This document shows, one piece after another, positions 10,681 through 19,249 of a DNA stretch of 61,576 bases; the first letter of the stretch is position 1, and the number at the start of each line of letters is the position of its first letter. The stretch comes from Lachnospiraceae bacterium (GTDB taxonomy: Bacteria > Bacillota > Clostridia > Lachnospirales > Lachnospiraceae), in contig JAILLY010000026.1 of assembly GCA_024692905.1 (NCBI GenBank), positions 1 to 61,576 on the forward strand, in the 5' to 3' direction. A program made the position numbers and the translations under genes. A model generated the notes under the pieces. The model ran no database searches. It saw only the letters and a program-made list of their open reading frames with translations, and was not told the DNA's origin.

Positions 10681-11040
10681 ATGAATGAGACAGGAACAGT
10701 ATGCAGCTGCGGAAAGGAGCATGGCCAAATGGATATTTCCAAGCTCCTTGATGATATGCCTCCCGAAGAGGAGTTATATGATCTTGCCGATTTTTTTAAG
10801 ATATTTGCCGACTGTACGAGAGTACGCATCCTGTGTACGCTTCTGTACGGTGAGATGTGTGTGAGTGAGATAGGGGATGCGCTTGATATGACCCAGTCGG
10901 CGATATCCCACCAGTTAAGGGTATTGAAACAGGCTAAGCTCGTTAAGAACCGGAGGGAAGGCAAGACAATATATTACTCACTTTCCGACGGACATATAAT
11001 AAGTATTCTCTCTCAGGGGCTTGAGCATATCGAAGAATAG
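10681..11040 (+). CDS. ArsR/SmtB-family metal-responsive repressor
   Basis: A 119-aa winged-helix regulator. The recognition helix is in ALDMTQSAISHQLRVLKQA, and the wing in NRREGKTIYYSLSD. The last helix carries D-x-H, then H at +13 and E at +16 (SDGHIISILSQGLEHIEE), which matches the alpha-5 zinc site of CzrA/SmtB (D, H, H, H) except for the last ligand. In addition an N-terminal CSCGKEH and a Cys in GEMCVSE recall the alpha-3N thiolate site of CadC. The protein thus may bind zinc or a softer metal. No metal pump or chaperone is adjacent, so its targets are elsewhere. A GGAGGA ribosome site lies 10 nt upstream. Confidence 0.88.
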   Translation: MNETGTVCSCGKEHGQMDISKLLDDMPPEEELYDLADFFKIFADCTRVRILCTLLYGEMCVSEIGDALDMTQSAISHQLRVLKQAKLVKNRREGKTIYYSLSDGHIISILSQGLEHIEE

Positions 11041-11082
11041 TTATATTATAGTAGGCGAGGGACTAATTTAGGAGGGCATGTT

Positions 11083-11616
11083 ATGGTATCATGGGAACAG
11101 ATCAAAGGTAAGATATCCGACACAAATGACGTCATTGTCAGCAAAACGAGAGCATTTGCCGAATCCGTCAGGATCAAGGGAACCCTTAGCGATATGGAGA
11201 AGGACAGGGATAAGCTCTATTCGCAGTTGGGCAGGCTGTTTTACGAAGACCGTTACGGAAGGATGAAGGTCAAGACCATCGAGAAGAAGATTTCAGAGAT
11301 GCCTGACGAAGATCCCAAGAAGGGAATCCTTATTAAGGTCCTTGAACTCAAGCAGAGCGAGGTCGCTCTTGCGCAGATGGAATCGGAACGCAAGAGGCTT
11401 CTTGGATATATCAAATGTCCGGCCTGCGGTGCCGATGTTGCACCCGACTGTGAGTTCTGTATCGAATGCGGTGCCAGGATAAAGAGGGAAGAAGCCGTGA
11501 AGGAAGCCCCGGTGCCTGATGATGCCGCTGATGAAGAAGATATTATGTCTGATCCGGATAAGGATGAGGCTGATAATAAAGCAGATGATGCTAATAATGA
11601 GACTACGGAGGAATAA
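11083..11616 (+). CDS. Coiled-coil zinc-ribbon protein of unknown function
   Basis: A 177-aa soluble protein. Residues 1-105 are helical and rich in Lys/Glu (DMEKDRDKLYSQLGRLFYED, later EVALAQMESERKRLL), probably a coiled coil. A four-cysteine zinc ribbon follows at about residues 110-132 (CPACG, CIECG). The last 40 residues are acidic and low in complexity. ATG 11083 is preferred over the out-of-frame ATG at 11078, because AGGAGG ends 7 nt upstream. The next gene, also with a zinc ribbon, starts 2 nt after its stop, so the pair is translated together. Confidence 0.75.
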   Translation: MVSWEQIKGKISDTNDVIVSKTRAFAESVRIKGTLSDMEKDRDKLYSQLGRLFYEDRYGRMKVKTIEKKISEMPDEDPKKGILIKVLELKQSEVALAQMESERKRLLGYIKCPACGADVAPDCEFCIECGARIKREEAVKEAPVPDDAADEEDIMSDPDKDEADNKADDANNETTEE

Positions 11617-11618
11617 AC

Positions 11619-13529
11619 ATGTTTTGTACAAATTGCGGAACCCAATTAAAAGACGGCTCCAAGTTTTGCCATAAATGCGGGGCAAGATACGGCGATGATG
11701 CGGCGGATCAGGCTGTAAATGCGGCTGATAATACATCCGCTCCGGCTGATTCTCCCGTAAACGAAGCAAATACGGCACCTGTTTCCGAAACGCCCGTTCA
11801 GGACGCTGCGGCCCCTGAAGGAGCCGAAGGAACCGGTACATCCGAAGAAAAGACGTCGTTCTTTGATCAGACAACGGATAACGGAGCGGCTGCGGATACG
11901 GCTTCTCAGGACGGATATGACACTTACTTCGCTCCGAATTATGAGCCTAAGAAAAAGGGCAGCAGGAAGTTCCTTATAATCGGTGCGATCGCTGCGGCGG
12001 TGGTAGTTGCGCTTGTATGCTTCTTCTGCTCGAATACCTTTAAGCGGACCTTCTATAAGCCCGCAAAGTATTATGAGTATGTTGAGAAGAAGAACGCGCA
12101 CAGAAACCTTGATCAGGTTGCGGCATGGCTTGAACTGGCAGGCCTTGACGGCAAGGAGAATAAGACCATGGGAACGGAGGATTCATTCCAGCTTACCGTT
12201 TCCGATGATATCCTTGACTCGATCTCCGATATTGCCGGCGAGGATCTTGATTTCTTAAAAGAGATCTCTTTTTCGGGCCAGTCGACCATATATGATGATA
12301 AGCTCAGCGGCAATCTTAATCTGCAGCTTGGCTCAACGCAGATCGTTGCCATAAATGCGATAAGTGATGCAGGTGAAGATACAGTATACTTAAGGATCCC
12401 CGAGATCAGTGATGATTACCTCGGATTCAGGGTGGATAACCTTGAAGAGATGGTGGGCGGCAGGCCTTCTTATGATTCATTTAACGAGGAAGATCCCCTT
12501 GCGTATATGGATGTGATCAATAAACTTCCTCAGGCTGCAAAACTTACGAAGCTTGCGTCCAAGTATTCGGATATCGTATTTGAGAATATGGACGATGTCA
12601 AGAAGTCAAAGGACACTTTTGAGGCCGACGGAGTTAAGCAGAAGTGCTGGGTACTGACTGTCAAGTATGATTACAAGGATCTTAAGAAACTGGGCAAGAC
12701 TCTTGCTGCCGAGATCAAGAAGGATAAGGATCTTGAGTCGATCGTAAAGGATCTTGCAGAGAGCATGGATTATGACGGCGATGAAGCCTGGGATGAACTT
12801 GTTGAAGCAAGTGAGGAACTTGAGGATGCGCTTCCCTATCTTGCAGGACTTAAGATGAAGGTTTATGTTGACGGCAAGGGTCACGTGATCGGAAGGGAAA
12901 TAACCGGCGGTGAAGATTACGATGAGCTTACCGTTAAATACGGAAGGGCCATCCACGGCAGGGAATTCGGTGCAGTGTTCAGTGCCGATATTGACGGTGA
13001 CGGCGTAATGATCGAAGGCAGCGGCAAGAAGTCCGGTCAGAATTACTCAGGTGTTTTCACGTTCAGCGGCACCGATATCGACCCCTTTAAGATTACACTT
13101 AATTCCTTTGACCATAAGGCATTCAACAAGCAGAGACTTGTCGGGGAAATATCCGTTAAGCTTGAGGATTATGCGGATGAACTCGATCTTGATGATGTAG
13201 GACTTGAGATGCTTGAGGATTACAGCGTATTCCTTTCGGTAAACTCCAAGGACAAGTCGGCTTACGATATCGGCTTTAGAGTCTCTGACAATAAGACGGA
13301 TGCCATTGCACTGAATTATTCGTTCAAGAAGACCGGCGGATCAAAGATAAGCATTCCGACGGACGCGATCATGGTTGAGGAACCCGGCGATCTTAAGGAT
13401 TATCTTGAGGATGCCGACTTTGACAAGATAGCGGATAATCTTGAAAAGGCAGGTGTTCCCGAAAGCATCACGGAGTATATCGGCTACCTTAACCAGCTTG
13501 CCGATTACCTCGATTATTATGATTATTGA
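11619..13529 (+). CDS. Zinc-ribbon membrane protein with large extracellular domain
   Basis: A 636-aa protein. Residues 3-21 form a zinc ribbon (CTNCGTQLKDGSKFCHKCG); residues 25-110 are low-complexity Ala/Pro/Glu; one membrane segment lies at about 118-136 after KKKGSRK; about 500 residues follow outside the cell. The outer part is acidic, has several beta-like stretches and ends LNQLADYLDYYDY; no catalytic motif is seen. The layout, ribbon inside and sensor-like domain outside, is common in Firmicutes membrane proteins of unknown role. It lies 2 nt after the other zinc-ribbon gene and 17 nt before the ABC ATPase, so it may serve the transporter. Confidence 0.75.
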   Translation: MFCTNCGTQLKDGSKFCHKCGARYGDDAADQAVNAADNTSAPADSPVNEANTAPVSETPVQDAAAPEGAEGTGTSEEKTSFFDQTTDNGAAADTASQDGYDTYFAPNYEPKKKGSRKFLIIGAIAAAVVVALVCFFCSNTFKRTFYKPAKYYEYVEKKNAHRNLDQVAAWLELAGLDGKENKTMGTEDSFQLTVSDDILDSISDIAGEDLDFLKEISFSGQSTIYDDKLSGNLNLQLGSTQIVAINAISDAGEDTVYLRIPEISDDYLGFRVDNLEEMVGGRPSYDSFNEEDPLAYMDVINKLPQAAKLTKLASKYSDIVFENMDDVKKSKDTFEADGVKQKCWVLTVKYDYKDLKKLGKTLAAEIKKDKDLESIVKDLAESMDYDGDEAWDELVEASEELEDALPYLAGLKMKVYVDGKGHVIGREITGGEDYDELTVKYGRAIHGREFGAVFSADIDGDGVMIEGSGKKSGQNYSGVFTFSGTDIDPFKITLNSFDHKAFNKQRLVGEISVKLEDYADELDLDDVGLEMLEDYSVFLSVNSKDKSAYDIGFRVSDNKTDAIALNYSFKKTGGSKISIPTDAIMVEEPGDLKDYLEDADFDKIADNLEKAGVPESITEYIGYLNQLADYLDYYDY

Positions 13530-13546
13530 TGATAAAGGAATGATAT

Positions 13547-14215
13547 ATGAAGATCGTACTAGAGCATATTTCGAAGAATTACGGCAGAAAGAATGTGCTC
13601 CGGGACGTATCGGTTGAAACGGAGAGTGGATCCTGCGTCGGGATATTAGGTGGAAACGGCTGCGGGAAGTCCACTCTTCTGTCTGTATTGGCAGGCATCA
13701 GAAAACCGACGTCCGGAAGTTTTTTCTGTGATGGCAGGGACATGTTTAAGGACAGGCGCAATGCTTCGCGTCTTATAGGCTACGTTCCTCAGGGAACGCC
13801 TCTTATCGAGGAACTGAGTGCCCGCGATAACCTTAAGATCTTTTACGGAAAGGAAGATCTTGACAGGGAATTGAGTTCGGGAACTCTTAAACTCCTGGGG
13901 ATAGATGAGTATATAAACGTGCCTGTAAGAAGGATGTCGGGAGGCATGAAGAAGAGGCTTTCCATAGGATGTGCCGTTGCAAATCATCCATCGGTACTTA
14001 TACTTGACGAGCCTTCCGCTGCACTTGACCTTATATGCAAGCAGAGCATTAACGGATATCTTAAGGCATATGTGCGAAGCGGAGGGATCATTCTTCTTTC
14101 GACACATGACGAAGAAGAATTGAAACTGTGTGATAAATGGTACATTTTAAAAAACGGTGTTTCCGTCAGGTATGATTACGACGGAGATGTCAATAAGCTT
14201 ATAAGGAATTTCTGA
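13547..14215 (+). CDS. ABC transporter ATP-binding protein
   Basis: Cytosolic motor subunit, 222 aa. Seen: Walker A GGNGCGKST (residues 34-42), Q-loop GYVPQGTP, signature RRMSGGMKKRLS, Walker B VLILDEPSAALD and the switch His in LLSTHDEEE. All are intact. It is closest to the short ATPases that pair with ABC-2 exporters (CcmA type). Its stop overlaps by one base the ATG of the first permease, so ATPase and permease are coupled. Substrate not deducible. Confidence 0.93.
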   Translation: MKIVLEHISKNYGRKNVLRDVSVETESGSCVGILGGNGCGKSTLLSVLAGIRKPTSGSFFCDGRDMFKDRRNASRLIGYVPQGTPLIEELSARDNLKIFYGKEDLDRELSSGTLKLLGIDEYINVPVRRMSGGMKKRLSIGCAVANHPSVLILDEPSAALDLICKQSINGYLKAYVRSGGIILLSTHDEEELKLCDKWYILKNGVSVRYDYDGDVNKLIRNF

Positions 14216-15456
14216 TGAGAAAGGTTTTTGTGTATCTCGGTCTGCAGATAAAGAAGGCATTCAAGGCACTTCCCGCCGTCGCGCTGACAGCGCTTGTGAT
14301 CTCGGGATGTATCATCCTTCTGTTCATAATGATGAGATCGATAGGAAACATAACGGATCCGGATGAACCGTTGAAGGTTGGTATCACAGGTGCCACGGAT
14401 GACGGTTTCTTTGAGATAGGTCTTAATGCGATGAAGCACTTTGATTCATCGAGATTTGCTATAGACCTGATCGAAATATCGGAAGAAGAAGCCCGCAGCA
14501 TGGTTCAGAAAGGAACCATATCCGGTTATGCCGTTATCCCGGAAGGCTTTGTCGATTCGGTGATGTCGGGGGAGAATAAGAAGATAACACTCGTTACTAC
14601 CGACGCATCAAAGGATCTTATGTCAGCACTTGTCGTTGAGTTCACCGATCAGATATCCGGATATCTTCTTGAGACGCAGGATTCAATATACGGACTTTCT
14701 TCTTACATGTATGATAAGGGCTTAAGTGATGTCGGCCGTTCCATAGATGAGATCAACCTTTTCTATATAAATCTCGTTCTTAAAAGGGATGACCTTTTTG
14801 AGCCGGTCGAGATAATCGATGCCGGTAATACCGTATCATCAGCCGCGGGTTATATCTGCGGACTTACCATATTTTTGATAATGCTTTTCGGTATCGCATA
14901 TTCACCTGTGTACACGAGAAGGGAGCTTTCGCTCAATGCCGTATTGCGTTCGCGCGGCGTAGGGGTGCTCCCGCAGGTAATGTGCGAATATCTTTCGTAT
15001 CTTATCATGATGCTCTTATGCATCATACCCATAATCAGTGCGATAGTCTACGCGATAAGCAGGTCAGGCCTTGTCATAAATGAATGGAGACAGGGGTTTT
15101 TGGAGGATTATATTTTCTTTATAAGAGGATATATACCTGTTGTTATCATGTTTTCCGCGCTGCAGTATATGCTGTTCCTTATTGCGGATAATTATATCGC
15201 AGGTGTCAGCCTTCAGTTTATATGTGCGGTCGTTCTGTCGTATCTTGGGGGATGTCTTTATCCTTTGTCATTCTTCCCGGATTTCATAAGGAAGGCAGCA
15301 CCCTTCCAGCCCGCAGGGGCTGCATACAGATACCTTTCTTCCGTTCTTCTTATAAAGGATACATCGCCGCACCTTATTGCGATGATGACCTATCTTGTTA
15401 TCTTCTTTACGGGTGCGGTATTTGTGATGAACAGGAGGCTTAAGTATGAGAATTGA
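14215..15456 (+). CDS. ABC-2 type permease, first of two
   Basis: A 413-aa membrane protein with the layout of the ABC-2 permease family that has a large outer loop: one N-terminal membrane segment (about 20-45), an extracellular region of about 170 residues, then about five segments from residue 215 to 405. It starts inside the ATPase stop codon and ends 11 nt inside the second permease gene. The two permeases probably form a heterodimer with the ATPase at 13547. Likely direction is export; substrate unknown. Confidence 0.85.
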   Translation: MRKVFVYLGLQIKKAFKALPAVALTALVISGCIILLFIMMRSIGNITDPDEPLKVGITGATDDGFFEIGLNAMKHFDSSRFAIDLIEISEEEARSMVQKGTISGYAVIPEGFVDSVMSGENKKITLVTTDASKDLMSALVVEFTDQISGYLLETQDSIYGLSSYMYDKGLSDVGRSIDEINLFYINLVLKRDDLFEPVEIIDAGNTVSSAAGYICGLTIFLIMLFGIAYSPVYTRRELSLNAVLRSRGVGVLPQVMCEYLSYLIMMLLCIIPIISAIVYAISRSGLVINEWRQGFLEDYIFFIRGYIPVVIMFSALQYMLFLIADNYIAGVSLQFICAVVLSYLGGCLYPLSFFPDFIRKAAPFQPAGAAYRYLSSVLLIKDTSPHLIAMMTYLVIFFTGAVFVMNRRLKYEN

Positions 15457-16594
15457 TCACCTGAAGCTGTTTTTCCTGCTCAATAAGAGGCTCCTTAAAA
15501 AACGCAGTTTTATAATAATCTTATGTCTTATACCCGCCCTGGTACTTGGACTTAAGCTCGTGTCCGAAAGAGAGAGCGGTATAGTAAGGATCGCTCTTGT
15601 TAACGAGGGATCGCGTGAAGCCGGCCTTATCATAGACGAGATGCTTGAACGTGATTCCGTATTCCTATTTTATGAATATGACGATGAGGAACCGGCAAAA
15701 GATGCGCTCCTTGATAACAGGATAGATGCGGTGTGGGTATTTCCGCGCGACTATGAAGAAAGGGTATCGGATGTCGTGCTTTCGATCATGGGAGAGGGCG
15801 AAGGCAGGAAAAAGACAAGAAGGGCTGTGGATGTATACGAACGGGAAGACAATGTGCTGTTGCAGCTTTCAAGGATGGAATTGTACGGTGCGATGTATTC
15901 CGATCTTTCTTTCTCTCTGTTTAAGAATTATATCGATAAAAGGATCGCATTTGAGGATACCGGTGAGGATGAACTGAAGCGTTATTATAACAGCAGTATT
16001 TATAGCGGCAGCCTGTTCGATTACAGGAACGGCAACGAAATGGAACTGAAGGCGGGCGGGAATTACCTGTTCACTCCTTTAAGGGGAATACTGCTTCTTA
16101 TAGTACTGCTCGGAGGACTTGCCGCTTCAATGTATTACAGGGACGATCTTGATAAGGAGATATTCACATGGATGCCTGTCGGCAATAAGTGGGTATTTGA
16201 GCATATATATCTGCTTACCGCACTTATTGACTGTTCCGTAGTCGTGCTCATCACGTTTTTTGCCACAGGGCTTGCGGGGAGCGTGGGAAGCGAGCTTCTG
16301 TTGATGTTTATGTTCGTATTGTCGGGGTGCTGCTTCTGCAGCATAATAAGAAAGGTCACCTTCAATTTAAGGAGCCTTGCGACTCTCATCCCCATACTGA
16401 TGCTCCTTATGTTGGTCATCTGCCCGGTGTTCATATACATAAGACAGTTAAGGCTCGTACAGCTTTTGTTCCCGCCTACATACTACCTTATGTCTCAAAA
16501 TAACACTGATTATTTTAACTATTTCGTAATATATCTGGTTGTAACCATAGCACTTGATGTTTTAAGCAGTCTGGGTAGCAGATGTAGTAGTTGA
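15446..16594 (+). CDS. ABC-2 type permease, second of two
   Basis: A 382-aa partner of the preceding permease: N-terminal membrane segment (about 18-38), outer region to about residue 205, then about five to six segments. It overlaps the upstream gene by 11 nt; the AGGAGG at 15432-15437 inside that gene serves as ribosome site. The outer loop is Asp/Glu/Arg-rich. This is the last gene of a run that starts at 11083; the mannosidase-like gene follows after 70 nt. Confidence 0.83.
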   Translation: MRIDHLKLFFLLNKRLLKKRSFIIILCLIPALVLGLKLVSERESGIVRIALVNEGSREAGLIIDEMLERDSVFLFYEYDDEEPAKDALLDNRIDAVWVFPRDYEERVSDVVLSIMGEGEGRKKTRRAVDVYEREDNVLLQLSRMELYGAMYSDLSFSLFKNYIDKRIAFEDTGEDELKRYYNSSIYSGSLFDYRNGNEMELKAGGNYLFTPLRGILLLIVLLGGLAASMYYRDDLDKEIFTWMPVGNKWVFEHIYLLTALIDCSVVVLITFFATGLAGSVGSELLLMFMFVLSGCCFCSIIRKVTFNLRSLATLIPILMLLMLVICPVFIYIRQLRLVQLLFPPTYYLMSQNNTDYFNYFVIYLVVTIALDVLSSLGSRCSS

Positions 16595-16664
16595 AAAAAC
16601 ACATTTCTTCAATTATATTCTTATTAAGGGAGTTATAAGGGGAAGTAATAAGGGGATTGAAGGG

Positions 16665-19160
16665 ATGATATACCAGACTTTAAACGGTACATGGCTTATC
16701 AATGAGAAGGGTTCGGAGGCTTATATCGAAGGTAAGGTTCCGGGCTCCGTTTTATCTGCGCTACTCATACAGCACAGACTGCAGGATCCGTTCTACGGAC
16801 TAAATGAGTATTCGGCAAGGGAATTATTCCGGAGTGATTTCTATTTCACACGTGAATTCGATGTTATGCCGGAGCTTCTGTCCCAGGAGCGGATATATTT
16901 ATGCTGTAAGGGCATAGATACTCTGTCCAAGATATATATAAACGATATGCCTATCGGACGTACCGAGAATATGCACAGGACATATTATTTCAACATTACG
17001 GGTTATCTGCGTCCTGTCGGAAACCGTATCACGATCGAGATCGATTCACCCCTTGATTATATTGAGAATATCCGGCCGGGGCTTAATAAGTCCGTACAAT
17101 ATGCACCGAGAGGATGCATGATGGGTAACCAGTATTTACGAAAAGCCCATTGTATGTTCGGATGGGACTGGGCCGCACAGCTTCCCGACTGCGGAATCTG
17201 GAGGAGCATAGACCTTGTCGGATACAGCTACATCAAACTTGATGAGGCTGAGATCATCCAGCATCATGACAGAGACAGCGTCAATCTTGAGATAAACGTC
17301 ACCGCGGAAGTGTTCAGGAAGGAGCCGTTCATAATCCAGGCCGAACTCATCACTCCGGACGGGCGTATAATGGCGATCACCGAGACAATGGTCGACGGGC
17401 AGTGTACCCTGAACATGGAGATCGAAAGCCCCAAGATATGGTGGCCGAACGGATTCGGAGAACACCCGTTATATACGGTAAGCGTTTACGCGCTTGATAT
17501 GAACGGCAACCAGTGGGACAGCAAGACATACAGGATCGGCTTAAGGACAATAACCGTAAGCCGTGAGGGAGATGAGTGGGGACGTGAATTCTGCTTCAGG
17601 GTAAACGGAGTCAAGATCTTTGCGATGGGCGCCGATTATGTGCCCGAGGATTCGATCTATTCGTTCATCACAAAGGAGAAGATCGATTACCTGCTCAAGG
17701 CCTGCGTGAGGAGCAACTTTAACATGCTCAGGGTCTGGGGAGGCGGTTACTACCCGTCGGATACCTTCTATGACCTGTGTGATGAATATGGTATAATAGT
17801 CTGGCAGGATCTGATGTTTACGTCCAACCTTTACGAGTTGAACGAGGACTTCCGCAAGAATGTCGAAGCCGAGATAACCGATAACCTTAAGCGCATCAGG
17901 ACCCATGCCTGCCTCGGTCTTATATGCGGTAATGATGAGGGCGAGTGGTCATGGACCGACCGCGATGAAGTAAGGATGCATTCCACCCAGCTTCGCTCCG
18001 ATTACCAGCGTTTGTTTGAAGAGATCTGCAGCGGCCTTGTGAGCACTTATGCGCCCATGACTTTCTATTGGCCGTCATCACCTTCAAACGGCGGCGGGTT
18101 CATGAACCCCAATGACGAGAATAACGGTGACTGTCATTATTGGGGAGTATGGCACGGACTTGAACCGGTCAGCGAGTACGATGAGCATGTTATGAGGTTT
18201 TGCTCGGGCTTCGGATTCATGGCTTATCCGTCCGTCAAGACGATCAAGTCATTTACGAAGGAATCCGACAGGAACGTTTTCTCCGAGGTTATGGAGAGTC
18301 ACTTAAAGGACGAGGGTGCCGGCGGAAAGATGCTCCAGTATCTGTCCACGGAATTTCTTTATCCCAAGGATTTTGAGAGCCTTTTGTATATAACCCAGAT
18401 AATGCAGGGACTTGCGGTCAAGAGGGCGGTTGAACATCTCCGCCGTAACAGGGGCCGGTGCATGGGTGCCCTGTACTGGCAGCTTAATGACTGCTGGCCC
18501 GTGACCTCATGGTCGAGTATCGATTATTTCGGACGATATAAGGCGCTGCAGTATATGGCAAAGAAGTTTTACGCCTCGGTAGCCGGATCGATAAAGCGTG
18601 AAGGAAATACCGTTTCGGTATACATCCAGAATGAGACCAGGGATATCGAAGTAAGGAGAGTCAAGGTCAGTCTCCAGACTTTCGAATTCCGTCTGCTGCA
18701 TGAGGTTGAGTATGAGGTTGAGATAAAACCGTTTGAGGCGGTAAAGGTATGTGAAGTCAACTATACTCCGTATATAGAGGGGCTTGAGAACCGCGTGTTC
18801 ATGGAAGCCAATTTCATCGATGAAGATGATAATGTCGTCCAGACGGAGACGGAAGTGTTCGTACCGTATAAGAGGCTCGCGCTTGATCTGTCCTCGATAT
18901 CGTACTCTGTTATAGAGCTTGTTGACGAATATGTTATAAGGATGATGTCGGGCGGATTTGCTGCATTTGTCGAGCTTGACTTAAAACAGGCGGACGCGAT
19001 ATTCTCGGATAATTTCTTCCATCTTACGAGTAAAAGGGAGAAGGCTGTGCGGCTTAAGAAATCCGATATAAGGTATCTTGCCTACGGTGCCCCCGAGATC
19101 CAGAACGGATATGAACTTGAGCAACAGCTTGTGATACGTTCGCTTAAGGATACGTTTTAG
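16665..19160 (+). CDS. GH2 beta-mannosidase-like protein with missing nucleophile
   Basis: An 831-aa protein with no signal peptide, laid out like GH2 beta-mannosidases: N-terminal jelly-roll (LNGTWLINEKG, GKVPGSV), RGCMMGNQYLRKAHCMFGWDW written here only as landmark positions around residues 150-170, immunoglobulin-like domain, TIM barrel and C-terminal beta domains. The acid/base Glu is present (GNDEGEW, E425). The nucleophile is expected in the family motif RFxSEFGFQSFPSxKT; here the matching stretch reads RFCSGFGFMAYPSVKT, with Gly515 in place of Glu. The 90-residue spacing to E425 fits the family. The protein may therefore be inactive as a retaining mannosidase, or act on or bind another glycan. 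The start has only a weak ribosome site. Confidence 0.85.
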   Translation: MIYQTLNGTWLINEKGSEAYIEGKVPGSVLSALLIQHRLQDPFYGLNEYSARELFRSDFYFTREFDVMPELLSQERIYLCCKGIDTLSKIYINDMPIGRTENMHRTYYFNITGYLRPVGNRITIEIDSPLDYIENIRPGLNKSVQYAPRGCMMGNQYLRKAHCMFGWDWAAQLPDCGIWRSIDLVGYSYIKLDEAEIIQHHDRDSVNLEINVTAEVFRKEPFIIQAELITPDGRIMAITETMVDGQCTLNMEIESPKIWWPNGFGEHPLYTVSVYALDMNGNQWDSKTYRIGLRTITVSREGDEWGREFCFRVNGVKIFAMGADYVPEDSIYSFITKEKIDYLLKACVRSNFNMLRVWGGGYYPSDTFYDLCDEYGIIVWQDLMFTSNLYELNEDFRKNVEAEITDNLKRIRTHACLGLICGNDEGEWSWTDRDEVRMHSTQLRSDYQRLFEEICSGLVSTYAPMTFYWPSSPSNGGGFMNPNDENNGDCHYWGVWHGLEPVSEYDEHVMRFCSGFGFMAYPSVKTIKSFTKESDRNVFSEVMESHLKDEGAGGKMLQYLSTEFLYPKDFESLLYITQIMQGLAVKRAVEHLRRNRGRCMGALYWQLNDCWPVTSWSSIDYFGRYKALQYMAKKFYASVAGSIKREGNTVSVYIQNETRDIEVRRVKVSLQTFEFRLLHEVEYEVEIKPFEAVKVCEVNYTPYIEGLENRVFMEANFIDEDDNVVQTETEVFVPYKRLALDLSSISYSVIELVDEYVIRMMSGGFAAFVELDLKQADAIFSDNFFHLTSKREKAVRLKKSDIRYLAYGAPEIQNGYELEQQLVIRSLKDTF

Positions 19161-19164
19161 AGGA

Positions 19165-19200
19165 GGGACCATTCTGCGAAGCAGAATTCAGGATGGTTCC
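19165..19200. repeat. Nested inverted repeat between the GH2 gene and rarA
   Basis: ATTCTGC-GAA-GCAGAAT forms a perfect 7-bp hairpin, enclosed by GGGACC / GGTTCC (one G-T pair). No T run follows, so it is not a typical terminator. It may stabilise the mRNA end or regulate rarA. Confidence 0.4.
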
Positions 19201-19249
19201 GACGACCGGCCGCCGACGTCAGGAGGGGGCATTTCATTATTGAGGTATT

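Noticed and set aside
18351-18353. Glu563 of the GH2 protein (STEFLYP) as catalytic nucleophile
   Set aside because: It lies 138 residues after the acid/base Glu, too far for the family; the motif context RFCSGFGFMAYPS fits the nucleophile site better and has Gly.
19165-19200. Terminator after the GH2 gene
   Set aside because: The hairpin has no T run on either side.
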